From positions 1,180,342 to 1,244,341 of the forward strand of contig VXAI01000164.1 of NCBI GenBank assembly GCA_013399305.1: a stretch of 64,000 nucleotides of DNA, written 5' to 3'. Every line of letters begins with the position of its first letter. Within the stretch, counting starts at the first letter, position 1. Shown here piece by piece: positions 51,095-62,514 of the stretch. Source of the stretch: Rostratula benghalensis. Taxonomy: Eukaryota; Chordata; Aves; Charadriiformes; Rostratulidae. Made by a program: the position numbers and the translations under genes. The notes beneath the pieces were generated by a model. That model searched no databases, had not been told where the DNA came from, and saw only the letters and a list, made by a program, of their open reading frames with translations.

Positions 51095-51670
51095 AGGGGA
51101 GCGGAGAAGACGTCAGAGGAAGCGCCTATCCAGGCACTGAGAGATGCTGACCTGTTTGGTGCCAACCCAATTTCTCAGCCCGGGTGCTGGCAGTGCTCAC
51201 TTCAGCCCCCTGTCCGCCTGCCAAGCCCAGCCAGCTGCCAGCCCTTGGCTAGTCCTTCTCCCTACACCATTGCCGGTGGCACGGTGCCGGCTTGCCGAGC
51301 GTTTTAACTCACCTTTCCCCTCAGTGACAGAGCACAGTCTATGTTTTTTGGGCATCTGGTGAAAAGGCAATGGCCGAAGCCCTGCCATGGTAACAGCGAG
51401 ATTAATTAGTAACCATTGGAACAACTTCAGAGGGGTGGTTGTGGATTTAGTCATCACTAGCAAATTTTAATTAGCCGTTGGATATTTTCTTTCCCAGCGA
51501 TAATGTGCTATCTGTGAAGCGGTATCTCCTGCAGGCTGAAGGTTGCCGGGAGAAGGACAGGGTGGCTGTGGGAGTCCCCCGTGCTGCAGGCTACGTGACA
51601 GGCTATGAGTCCACCAGAGAGGGGCGGCCACACAGCCAGGTGTAAAGCAACATGTCCGATTTCCCCCAAG
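51095..51670. promoter_or_regulatory. Candidate regulatory region with CpG and paired TAATTA sites
   Basis: CpG dinucleotides are denser than in surrounding sequence, including a group at about 51270-51305 (GCCGGTGGCACGGTGCCGG). AGACGTCA (a CRE variant) lies near 51108. Two TAATTA homeodomain-type cores lie at 51403-51408 and 51468-51473, followed by CCCAGCGATAATGTGC and a CTATCT GATA-type site. The 51395-51540 part looks the most like a conserved element. Function is inference. Confidence 0.3.
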
Positions 51671-52649
51671 AGCAGCCAGACCAAGGTCTCTGGGCCTTCA
51701 TTTTTCCTAAGTGTAAAAGCTACAATTGCTAACAGAGAAGACTGTCAGTGGAATCTGTAGGTATCTCATCTGTGGCCTACTCATTACCCTCATAATTCTT
51801 ACTAACCCACTCCTCCACTAATTACTGGAGAGGAGGCCAGATAAATGAGATACACAGCATTTTCTTGTCTGGAACCTCTGCTATTTTTATGAAAAAAATA
51901 CATTAAGTTAGTCAGGTCGGACCTATTTTTGGTAACCTCTTTGTTGCATTTTATACTGTTTCCTATTAAACTCTACATCTTTCATTATTCCTCCCTTCAA
52001 AATTAGTCAAATGCCTGTCATACTCCTGAGGTTAAGATAACAGATCAATTATTGCCTGGATTAATTTCCCTCCCCCTGCACCACCTTTGAAATGTGCAGC
52101 CTCAGCTGTTCTCCATCCTTGTGGCCTCTGTTTGCTTGCACATACCCATCTGAAAGCCTGGTGGCCAGGCTGGTAATGTCACGTACCTGCTTTCCTAGTA
52201 GTCTGGGATGGAGTTTACTTTCCGGCTCAATCCATGGACTTCCTCTGCCTTCTCCTCAGATGTCAATGTCCCTTCATGCTGATCATCCTGTTAAATGTCA
52301 TGCCTCTGCCACACATCCCATCACACCACTCCAGATCTGGACCGTGTTATTGCCTCAGCTTTCACCTCAACAATATCTTGGTGTACGAAAGTCTTCTCCT
52401 TGGAATCTCAGTCAGAGACCTTCTAAAATTCAGCTTGGCATTGTCACAAAGTTTTCTTTAGTTATTCATGGTTCATCTGGTAAAAGAATTGAGATCTACT
52501 GAAGCTGTGCCAGTTCGTTTATGTTGAACTAGTATATGCTGTTAATAACAATACAACCTATATAAACCCTTTCATCCAGTTTTACTGAGCCTGCTCCAAG
52601 ATTCACTAAGCTGTATAGTCACACTGGCACCCTTTCTACAGATGAGTGC
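51671..52649. other. Unique non-coding stretch
   Basis: No repeat family recognised. The plus-strand frame at 52092-52502 is Ser/Pro/Leu-rich without a domain. On the minus strand this lies downstream of the possible retrocopy, beyond the A-rich tract that may mark its end. Confidence 0.4.
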
Positions 52650-52650
52650 A

Positions 52651-53446
52651 TTATTTTATTATTTTTTTCCCTTTTTTTGATTTTCTGATAAAATAACACA
52701 CATTGAAGACGGATTGCATAGTTTATGATCAGTTCAGTTAGCACATTTCTGTACCCCTTTGCAAAAACTTAAGCACGTATCATTTTTTCATAGGTCCAAT
52801 TTACAGATGTAACATGGTATCCAGTTTCTGGAGTACTCTTTTAAAAGTTTGGCTCCTCACAACTTGTTATTCAATATCTTGATTTGCACCAGTCTCCTTC
52901 TTTTGGTATACCTCAGTTCCTGTTGAAGCATGAGCTTTTTAAAACTTGAAAATCATATATCTGGCATGCCAATACCTCTCCAAACATCCTCTGCAATAAA
53001 CCAAAGAGATCCTTTTCTCTGCAATGTCCTTAGCTATTTCAATTGCTCTATCAGCCCATTTACAGACCTGTAGTTCAGCAACCCTGTGGTAAGCTTCATG
53101 CTTCCTGTATGACTGAAATGTTCTTGTTGGCTTAAATATCTTCAGCACTTGCCTATTCTGGAGTTTTCTCAGGCATCATAACTTTTATATCACATTTCAC
53201 TTGACATTGCCTGCCTCTCTTTCCATTGACATTATTCACTGTAGGTGACACCTTTCCACAGGAAAGATTTTTGGGGTCAGTCTTCTTTTTAAGCCTCCCA
53301 GAGCCTGAGAGGTGTTGGTTATCAGAGATGGCATGTACCGAAAGCTGAGCTGAGGCAATGCCCCGGGGGTGTCCAGAGTCTGTCAGGTAGCCCTGCCTGC
53401 CCTTTGGCACCCAGCAAAATACCCAGCTCCTTGCTCTGCCTGACAC
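52651..53446 (-). pseudogene. Possible decayed retrocopy of an unidentified gene
   Basis: Two minus-strand frames adjoin and could continue one another across one single-base shift near 53155. The upstream one (53153-53446) ends in a Lys-rich stretch with KCDIKVMMPEKTPE. The downstream one (52939-53148) reads KWADRAIEIAKDIAEKRIS, then LVYCRGCLERYWHARYMIF, with balanced charged and hydrophobic residues unlike the Ser/Pro/Leu-rich chance frames elsewhere. After a stop, an A-rich tract (minus strand, about 52680 to 52651) could be a poly(A) relic. I do not recognise the protein. It may equally be a chance frame; there is no splice or conservation evidence either way. Confidence 0.25.
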
Positions 53447-54539
53447 AGGGTCTGCTGCTCTAGAGCAGGCTAAGGGGCCAGGAGCAGCAGCTGCTTTAAT
53501 GCCTTCCAGGTCTTTCTGCGGAATCTCAATAATCAGGGAGCTGAAAGCCGAGTGTTACCTGGAGACTTTAACGCTGGTCATTCCCCCTGGACTTTGCTAA
53601 TATGAGAGATTGCGTCACCTGTCCCATTACGCTGCTGCAACTTCAAAGGCGTTGCATAAGGGTGAAATCTGCTATACAAACAAGCTGCGTTCACTGCTCG
53701 GGGCTTGCACTGCCAGGTCGTTTTCCTGCACTACTCCCTGACGCTGTCTCTGAACCCCCAGCACCGGCTGAGCTGCCTGCTCCGTCCACCGAAAGCAGGG
53801 CGGCTGGCCATGGCCATGTGGACCTCACCCTGGTCTCTATGCCACAATGCTCTTGCCCTACTGGGGAGCTGTTGCTGGGGACAGAATAACATTGCAAGGC
53901 ACTGGGAGGTATTGTAGAGCAGGCACTTTTGAAACAGGGAGTTGTGTTTGCTGTACCAGTTGGCTTGGAAAAAAACACAGTCAGGGCAGAACTAAAAGTC
54001 TTAGATTATTTCTGTTGACTAGTACTGGTCAGGCAAGTAACACTACAGAAAGACACTATCAAGATTGTACCATTCATTTTGAATTCTAAATGCTGCTGTC
54101 ACAAAGTAAGCAGCTGAGCCCATTCCTCTGAAAAGGGCGTTCTTTCCTTCTATATGGTGCTGAATCAGGGACAGTATTATCCTGTCACTTCCCCTGTTTA
54201 TCTTATCCCTTCCCCCTCCTCTTACAGAGGTCATCACCAGAAGTTTGGGAAGGTTGCTTTTAGGGGTGGAGGCAGGCCAAGTCCATCGCTGCTGGCAGTG
54301 GGGTGCAGATGGCCAGGCAGGGCTACATCTGCCTGTGTCTTTTGCCAGTACTTCAGGGCTGGGGTTGCAGGGTTGAGTTTCTCCACTCCTTTCCCTGCCA
54401 CTCTCTCCCTCACCATGTCAGGTTCCTCCTAGAAAAAGTCACAATGCCAGGAGGCACATGCTGAGGGTTGGGCACGCTGATGGGGACCAGCATGCTAACC
54501 TGTCTCTGCTGCGGGCTAGCTGCAGAGCTATCAGCAAGA
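53447..54539. other. Unique stretch with a CpG-richer block
   Basis: About fourteen CpGs occur within 53510-53810, more than in ordinary neighbouring sequence, in a mixed GC-moderate segment. No gene, promoter motif set or repeat is recognisable, so I list it only as a possible unmethylated or conserved patch. Confidence 0.3.
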
Positions 54540-54722
54540 CATAGAATCAAAGAATGGTTTAAGTTGGAATGGACATTGAAGATCATTCAGTTCCAACCCC
54601 ATGCCATGGACACCTCTCACTAGACCAGGTGGCTCAAAGCCCAATCCAACCTGGCCTTGAACACTTCCAGGGACGGAGAATACACAACTTCCCTGGCCAA
54701 CCTGTTCCAGTGCCCAACCAAC
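54540..54722 (-). mobile_element. CR1 LINE 3' end, minus orientation
   Basis: The plus strand begins CATAGAATCAAAGAATGG and continues with CACTAGACCAGGTGGCTCAA, CCAACCTGGCCTTGAACA, CTTCCAGGGACGG and AACCTGTTCCAGTGCC, the reverse complement of a CR1 3' UTR plus the last ORF2 codons. Homology fades at about 54722, its 5' truncation. The wording matches the subfamily of the 12.0 and 21.4 kb copies. Confidence 0.92.
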
Positions 54723-57700
54723 TTATTACTACACCATGCTGTAAGATGCAGCCCAGCACTAACAAGCTAAGGAACAGTGACAGTCTGCTCAGTCTGTGGT
54801 CATCCCACTTGCTCCTCAAAAGAAATGACACCATCATCAGCCCTGCCCCTGGGTGAGGGCACTTCAACTTCTTTCTCCTTTGCTCTGGCCAGCAAGGGCA
54901 GAGCTCAAGAGCCGCCCTACACCTCTTCTGCTGCAGAGGCAGGGAGACTCCTTTTTACCTTTTTGTGGCATGCTGGAAGATAACCCCTTTTTTTCTGCCA
55001 TTGTGCCTCGGGGTGATGAGGTCACCCCATCTTCTGTTAAGAAAATATGGATTTCACTAAATTGCCTTACACATGCATTTTCATGTGGAAAGCAGTCCTC
55101 GAAGCAGAGTAGTGGTGAGAGGAGTCGCCTTCCATGGGGAGCTTCCGATGGCATAAGGTGAGCTGTGAAGGCAGGCTGCCAGTGTCCTTTCCACTGTGTC
55201 TGGGTATTACTGATGTTTGGCTTCACCCTCTGCTGCAGAATGTGGCTTTATAAGATGGCTGCAACAGGCAGAAGTCAGGGGCGTTCAGGTTCCCAAAAAG
55301 ACAAACATGGTTTCTTTTTTGTAGGACAAAATGCTCTTCTAATGCATAGACTGGTGCTGCTGGAGGGTCGGGCAGTAGAGTAGCTGTACTTGTACCCAGA
55401 GTAACTGCTCCCACCTCAGCATTGAAGTTCAGGCTGGTTTTGGTATAGAAAGAGTTTTTATTTTTTCATTGTGGAATAAATTTCACAGGCAGAACTGACT
55501 AAAATGCAGTCTGGAGGCGGTCCCACACAGGAATGTCACATCTCCAACCTCCTGTGCTGGCTTTGTCATGCAAAGTGGGCTTCAAGCTGTTGGGCTTCCC
55601 TGCTGCTCCCTGCCATGGCCAGGGATGGGGCTCTGGGAGTCCACAACCAGCCGCGCATGGCACAGGGGACCAGCCTCTGCTCAGTAAGGGGCCAGGGTTT
55701 GTATCTCTGCCACAGCAGTCACAGGAGAAATTGGGAGGAGCATCTGTCTTCTGCAACGGTGCTTGCTGGGCAGCTTCCAGTCATGAGGAGAAGCGAGCAG
55801 GTAATCGTGCTCAGGGGGAGAACAAATCACTCTTCTGTTCCCAGCCAGAGCTTTGGGTCTCAAAAATGAAGTCGCTCTCTGAATAACCCATCCAAGTTTT
55901 CACTTACATCTCAGCTCGCGCTCAACTGGAGCATTTGGAAATGGTTATTCACTTCACCAGGCGCATTCAGGCAGGCCGCAGCGCTCAAAACAGCTGCCTG
56001 CTCTTTACCTCAATGCTCAGGCCTCCCTGCTTTAATTTGCAAGCCTGTCGATGGGCTTAACTGGGTCTCCCGCTTGTTTGCTCTTTACAGCCGATGCTGT
56101 AACCCATCGTGAGGGATTTTGGATCCAAAATCTGATGTGCACTTCTCCAGTGTTTGGACATCAGGCTGAGTCTGTTGCCTGGCTCTGCTCCTCCAAGGGA
56201 AAAGCTAAAGCCCGGTAGAAAGAGAGAGAAATCCTATTATAGTTTCACAGGTCTAATCTGCCAAAGCAGAGCAGGAACAATTTTTAATTTTTACAAGCAC
56301 CCACTTTTAACATTATTCAGTGATATTACCCTTTTCCACAACCAAATATTAGTTTAAACTATCTTGAGCTTAACACCTTATTACACAAAGCTTCTTAGAA
56401 ACAGAAATAAAGTAAATAATCTCATGCAAAAGAGTGTCAGACCAAAAGGGCCTGCAAATGCATGGATAATTCAAAGCCAACGAGATTTCAGATGTAAGGT
56501 ACATACATCTATGAAGCTATTATTCTCCTTCCTCAGAAAATGTTCTTAGTTAAAATTTTAATCCAGCCGAGGTATCTGCTGGAGGGGGGTCTTTCCCTGC
56601 AAGGTGACATAGAGAATTTTCCTCCGATTTCAGCTAGCATAAGGGTAGAGTTCTCCTGTTGCAAACAGTAGTGTGATAGGATTTTACTCTATTTTTTGCA
56701 CCACTTTAATTGACTATTTACCCTCTATTTTTTTTTCCTGGCTTCTGATACAAATTTTCTTTTCAGAAGGGTAATTAATGTGAAACAAGAGCTCAGTCCT
56801 TCTGTAAGCTCTAGAAGAGATCAGACTACTTGTGCTTATCACTCGAGAGATAGTAAGAGCTCTGGGAGCTTTTCAGGGAGTAACTTATTGGACATAATGA
56901 AATTCTTACTGGGGCACCTGCCAGCAGAGCTACTTAAGAGTGTCTGTCTGCTCCCAAATATCTCTTGAAATTTAACTGTGATTTTTTTAAATTCCTAGTC
57001 AGCTGGTGACTTTATCCCTAAGAGACTGGAAATGGCACTCTCTCAGAGTTCCATTTGGTGTTTCAGTCCGTGGCTAGGCAGGGACCTTGGACTCTATGTC
57101 TACAAGACTCAAAAGGTCCAGGCTTAGCATAAAGGGCACTTGTGCCCCTTAGCTACCCTGCAGTGATGGCACTGAAAGTGGGCAGGAGAGACCCTGCTGT
57201 GTGTCACCAAACTGGGTGCAGAGAAACCAGTCAAGTGGACCAGCTCCTGCCCTGATGAGTGCACAGGGCTTGTGTGTGAGTGCTGTGAAAAGGGGAAGAG
57301 CCCTTGCAGCTGGAGACAGGCAAAGGAGGTGAAGGAGTCCCAGAGCACTTACAAAGAGCAGCTGCTGGGTAGTTTGCAGGGGTAGAACGCAGGGATGCAA
57401 ACTCCCCTTCAGAGAGATGCCAGTTTCATTTGCTTTTTAGATGGCATTTCAGGGCTTATACTAAACTGCAGGAATCTTCCAGGCTCCCTGAGTGCAGGCA
57501 TCTTCCCCAGCTCCAGAAAGTGCTTGTGTATATGCACAGGACGGCAGAAGTCACCTGGCAGCACTGTTACAGATGGGTTGTATCTATATGGACCCCAGCA
57601 AATCGTGGGTATGCATGAGCTGGGGCTAAGCTGAATTTCTGAGGGATGTTTAGGTAGGTGGAAAGGTGCAGCAGCAACACCTTTGGAGTTGTCTGGAATA

Positions 57701-58464
57701 GCCTAGGGGGACTCTGCAGTCACACATTTATGTCTGCAAAGACATAGCTATGACTTTGCATTCTTTTGCCTGCTCTGTCCTGTGCAGAGAGGACAGGCAT
57801 CAGAATAATGCAGGTTCTGGTGTGGGTTTCCTCTGATGAAATTCTCTTCTCAATGGGATACGCTTCCTCCCTGAGAGCAGGAGTTGATCTCTGGGATAAT
57901 GTCAGGCTGCAGTCAGTGTTTCCTCCAGCCCTCCTCCTCTTTGCTTCTTTCCCCTTAATATCAGGGCTATCCATTGCAAATGATGCTGCCCATTACTCCC
58001 TCTGCAGAGCTGTGAATTTTTATTCAGTAATGCCAAGACCTGTACATCTGTCCTGCCTCTTGGTCCCTCAAAGCCAGGACTGCTTTATTTGCAGCATGGC
58101 CATCTGCATGACCTCTCTCACACCTTCTGACCCCAAACATCATCCTTGATACCTCCACAGAGCTGAGCCCAGCTGCTCAAGGTATGTAGCTGGAGAACAG
58201 CCAAAGCACAGTGTTGTAATGGAGACTAGGCTCCTTTCAGGGCCACTGTACTTTGACCAGACCCTGAAGACATCAGGCTTCCCTGTACCTGGGGGATCAC
58301 CATGTGACACAGCTCTCACAAGACCTAATAAGCCCAGTATCTCCCACCGTACTTCACCAGCCATGGCATCATCTCTGCCTCAACCCAGAAAGAATAACAA
58401 ACACCCTCCTGGCCAACCAAACAGTTTGGCCCATTTTTGTATCCAGTGACTTAGTCAAACAAGG
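54723..58464. other. Unique non-coding stretch, no gene seen
   Basis: No exon or repeat family recognised. The segment 55900-56120 carries about nine CpGs with AATTTGCAAG and GTTTGCTC strings and could be a conserved element. An AT-rich patch follows at 56.3-57.0 kb. Frames at 55504-55886 are chance frames. Confidence 0.45.
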
Positions 58465-58605
58465 TGCTCAGAAGAGGTAGAGTCTCCTTCAAGATTTAAA
58501 GACTTCAGTAACTATGGTTGAGCTGATCTTATGGCAGCTACCTCCTTGCTTTTGGGGAGGAGTGGCGGTAGACTAGATGATCTCCACAGTTCTCATATTT
58601 TGACT
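58465..58605 (+). mobile_element. Probable ancient CR1 LINE 3' fragment, plus orientation
   Basis: GAGGTAGAGTCTCCTTC, a gap, TTGCTTTTGGGGAGG and GGTAGACTAGATGATCTCC follow the order of a CR1 3' UTR. The terminal TTCCAAC block and TGATT repeat are not recognisable. The copy is much diverged and could be contested. Confidence 0.45.
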
Positions 58606-59319
58606 CTTTATTGCTATATGGTTTATTTTAGCCTCTCCTGTATTCTTCACAGACAGAAATGTTGTAGCCTTAAGGAAAGATCTAGCAGGGGAAATGGTTG
58701 CTTTTGACACTATTCAGTGTGGCCTATTACAGAATAGAAGACAGGTGGGCAGTAGCTCCATCTTTTTAAGATGACAGATGGGGACACTAACATCAGTGCC
58801 TTCACAGTTTGCTTCATTCTGCAGTGAAGTCATTTGAAACTGCTAGCACCCTCTCACACAGCCCTGAAATATGGTAGCCATAAATCCAGACACTGCCTTC
58901 TGTGATGCTCCTTGAATTGTGCACCTCTCTGCAATGGCATCTCAGCTGGGGGAAAGTGTGCATGGAGATAAGTGTGCCGTGCATTCAGCTGATTGCCCTG
59001 AGACAGTCAAAAGCCAGTGCACGCATGCTCTCCACAAGAATCAAATTTCATTATGGAAACTTTAGTTGTTGCTGCTTTTAAGTATTCCCCAACTGGGCCT
59101 GTCCTCCCTTTCTCTTCCCTTTCCCCCCCAATCTGTTTCATATCCGTAGCAAAAAAAAAAGAAAAAAGCCCACGTTGGCAAGAGGGGAGGAAGGCTCACA
59201 CCCTGTTGCTCACTCACTTGCCCGGCATAATAAAAACCTCCAGCATTGTCTTCACTTCACCTTCACCATTGGGTGTTGGGTTGGGTGCTTTGTTTTTCCT
59301 AAACTTCTCGTGTAAACTC
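58606..59319. other. Unique non-coding stretch
   Basis: No gene or repeat family recognised. An A-run lies at about 59149-59166. Confidence 0.45.
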
Positions 59320-59771
59320 ATTAACATGACTTTTCAGTCATCTGACCCACTTAGACGTCTGCGTCAGCGGCGATGTTTCAGCACTGAGCAATCTCCCTCC
59401 ACTCTTCTGCTCATATCCTCAGAGGGAGGGGGGCTGGCGGTGCAGGTGGGTCTTGGCTGAACCTCCCTGCCTTTGCACGGATCTATATTTATGCATTTAA
59501 CGTCTGAGCAAGCTCAGCCCTTGCAAGAGCTGTCGGGAGCGAGCCGCGCCGCGTTCGTGTCAACACCTAATGGGGCCCTTTCCACCTCTGGCGCCTGATG
59601 TGGCGAGGCTGCGTGCGCTGCTGTTGCACCGCCTGCTCTGCGCAGTCACACAATGCTGCTTTTTTTAGACTGACAGCCTATAATACTGCTGGTGCTGCGG
59701 AGAAGTGATAAAGGTAACATTTCACATCGCCAGTCAGAAACTGCCTCTCTTAGGATAACTTGGCAGGAAAA

Positions 59772-59802
<31 letters not shown>

Positions 59803-59930
59803 AGGGAAGAAGAGAAAAAGCACAAAGCAGCCTGCGCAATTGTGAGCAGTGATGACGTCCATCGTCACATAATCTCTCCTGAGCCGCCTTTCGAGCAGGC
59901 TTGGGTGACTGTTTGAGGGAAAGCAAAACC
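59320..59930. promoter_or_regulatory. Candidate regulatory element: most CpG-dense segment in the window
   Basis: About thirteen CpGs fall within 59521-59640 (for example GGGAGCGAGCCGCGCCGCG), next to TTTATGCATTTAACG and TCAACACCTAATGG. Further right, past an A-rich tract (59768-59803), two inverted CRE half-sites TGACG (59853-59857) and CGTCA (59863-59867) lie five bases apart. It is too short to be a classical CpG island. The high CpG in an otherwise depleted region suggests an unmethylated, constrained element or a small promoter. No exon is recognisable on either side. Confidence 0.4.
59768..59803 (+). repeat. A-rich tract with occasional G
   Basis: About 36 bases of A broken by single G bases. 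It divides the CpG-rich segment from the CRE half-site pair. The frames that cross it (poly-Lys or poly-Phe) are artefacts. Confidence 0.9.
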
Positions 59931-60485
59931 CAGGTGCTGAAGGGATGCTGGGGTCCCATTCCAACAGCCTGTCGTCCCTCAAGCTGGAATGCTACTCTGC
60001 AAGTCGTGTGTGAAAAGAAAAATATTTCTAAAGCACTAGCATGCTGTAAAAGATATCCAGCAAACATCTAGTTTTCTGTGGCAAAAATGGTGCTGCCAGT
60101 GAGGGGACCATGGCCAGAGAAGGCTCCCAAATCCCTGGTGACTCCCAGAGCTGCTCAGCTTGCACTGAGAAGGCAGTGTGCAGGAGTGGAGGCTTGGTTC
60201 TTGCTGCCAGCTTGGCAACCCTGCCCTGGGCTCCAGCAGGCAATCTGGGATTGTTCCATCTCCTGCATTATCACCTATAATGGAGCAGCAGCCAGCCAAA
60301 TTAGACCCTCTGGCAAGGTGTTCAGCAGCTATATGAGCCAAGAGCGCACTCGCTGCTCTGGCCCCAAGCTCGGGTTCTCCCTCCTGCTCTGCAAGGGGAC
60401 ATCCCGCCGGCGCCTGTCAGGCTGTGCCATGAGCTGGGTCAGAGAAGTGATAGCACTTTTCATTTGCAAGTTTCAGCTTTGGGGT
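59931..60485. other. Unique non-coding stretch
   Basis: No gene recognised. The 180-codon frame 60078-60620 starts at a GTG in unique DNA and runs into the CR1 copy that follows, so it is not a gene. Confidence 0.5.
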
Positions 60486-60708
60486 CTGAATATAAGGAAA
60501 AACTTCTTTCCTTTGAGGGTGACAGACCATTGGAACAGGCTGCCCAGAGAGGTTGTAGGGTCTCCTTCTCTGGAGACATTCAAAACCTGCCTGGTTGCAT
60601 TCCTGTACAGCCTGCTCTAGGCAAACCTGCTTTGGCAGGGTGTTGGACTCCAAAGATGATCTCTGAAAGTCACTTCCAAGCCCCACCATTCTGTGATTCT
60701 GTGATTCT
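60486..60708 (+). mobile_element. CR1 LINE 3' end, plus orientation
   Basis: Clear CR1 sequence: ATAAGGAAAAACTTCTTTCC, GGAACAGGCTGCCCAGAGAG, TCTCTGGAGACATTC, CTGCTTTGGCAGGGTGTTGG, then CCACCATTCTGTGATTCTGTGATTC-type terminal repeats. It belongs to a different subfamily from the 12.0 and 21.4 kb copies (it has the CTGCTTTGGCAGG block instead of TTGAGCAACC). 5' truncation is at about 60486. Confidence 0.95.
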
Positions 60709-62514
60709 GGTTATTTTAGTTGTATTGACCTCCTGGAGCTCCATAGCATGACTCTATAGAGCATCGTTCTGGAACGAGTTGGGGATGGTGTGTTATAGTG
60801 TGGGGGTGGGGATGTGTCCTGGAGAGGGTTTGCTTTTTTTGTTGAGTGTATCGTGTTGTAAAGACACTGTGGCATGAAACCAGTGCCAGTGGCAGAGTCT
60901 CTCAAAAACATCTTCCCTTGCTTCTGCGCCAGGTCAAGCTACAGTGGCTTGGTGTGGCCAACATCCCCCAGTGCCCAGCTGCCCTGGGCTGATTGCTATA
61001 TCAGGACCATCTCCAAGGGGAACACTTGTATACTTGGGTCTTACATGAACCTGCTGCTGTGTCCCCACAGAGGGCTGGAGCCAAAATTCATAGTTAGTTT
61101 TGTGCTGGGAGTTTCTTAATGTGCTTCAATTCACAGCAGGTTCTTCCCCAGCTGCCTCTCCTGCAGGCTCCAGGTGGGTTCTTCAGCCTTATGCCTCTTC
61201 CTATAGGCCTGGAGCAGCTCCACTTTTTGGCTTTTGAGAATCCCACAGGAAAAGGCTTCATTTTCTCTTCCAGGAACAGTTTAAAATGTTGGGGTTCACC
61301 TGACATAACAGCTTCAGGGCACATTGTGATTCTCCCCATGGCTTCCTCTAGCCAGCTTCTTTACTCCAACCCCACCAGTTGTGCCACTCTATGTGTACCT
61401 GGGATCACCTCGCTCGTTAGACAATGTCAGGTTCAACAACTCCTTTCCAAACATGTATCATTTTACTTGGAGGTCAAAAAACATTAGTGTTAAAATTTTC
61501 CTCTAGCCAGCCAGTGCAGGAACACCATTTACACAGTTGCTTTTCTAGGTAGTCTCTCTCTCTTCACTCAGACAGCTTTATTCCCATAAGTAATCTGCTT
61601 GCAGAAGAAAGGGCAACAGAAAAAGGTCCTAAGATCAGATTCCTCTACATTATAAAATCATCTGGGAGATTTTTTGCTGCTGTAACAAGAGCTGTGCTGT
61701 GCATGTGCCCTGCTAGAGGAACCACGTCTGGAGGATATATCTGAAAGTTCATCGCTCAGGAGTGTGGGGAAAGGGTCATTTGCTATTTACTTGGTGTTTT
61801 GGGTTTGGCTTTGCCAGTTTTATTTTTTTGTTTTGGTTTGGTTTTGTTTTTGTTTTTCAATAGGGCATTTTAACAGATGGATTTTCATCCCTGGATGCAG
61901 GACATCCTCTTGCCTCCTAGCTGTTATGCCCTCTCTTTGATCCTCTTTTGGGAGCCTTCAGTGCTTCAGGTCACAGGAGAAGGACCGATCAGCTTGTTTT
62001 AGGCTCAGGTGCAGAAGTGAAGTTGCAGAGGGATGTTGTAGGCTATTGATCCAGTAAGTTCTGAATTAAAATGACATTTGATCTGTAATTATATAGGCTC
62101 TGCTGGGCAGGCAGAGTCAGCACTTCGAATTGGATGTAATGTGCTTTTCCCCTGTTACTGTAAAGTAGCTGTGAGTGCACCTTGACATCTCATCTTACAG
62201 TGCTCCCTATCAGCCATCTCTGACTTCAGCCAGTGGGTAGCACCAGGCACAGAGAAATGAAAAAAAGCAGGGAAATCTTGCTGCATCTCCTTCAGTGCCC
62301 TTTTCACGTGCCATTCCAAACAGCACTTGGTTTGCTCTCTGGCTAGGTTCCACCAGGCTGCAAGAGTTAGCTATGTGCTGCAGTGGTACTTTATAAAGCT
62401 GCAATTCAATTTAGAAGCTAATTTATGCAAGTTACGCATCTCTCCCTCTCTTCTATTACAAGGCAGCTGTTGGGTCCACCCTGTGGCCAGCGTAGCAGCC
62501 GCTATGGATAATTG
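60709..62514. other. Unique non-coding stretch
   Basis: No gene or repeat family recognised. A G/T-rich low-complexity patch lies at about 61795-61861. Confidence 0.5.

Noticed and set aside
60078..60620. 180-codon plus-strand frame
   Set aside because: It begins at GTG in unique DNA and its C-terminal third is CR1 ORF2/3' UTR, so it is a chimeric chance frame.
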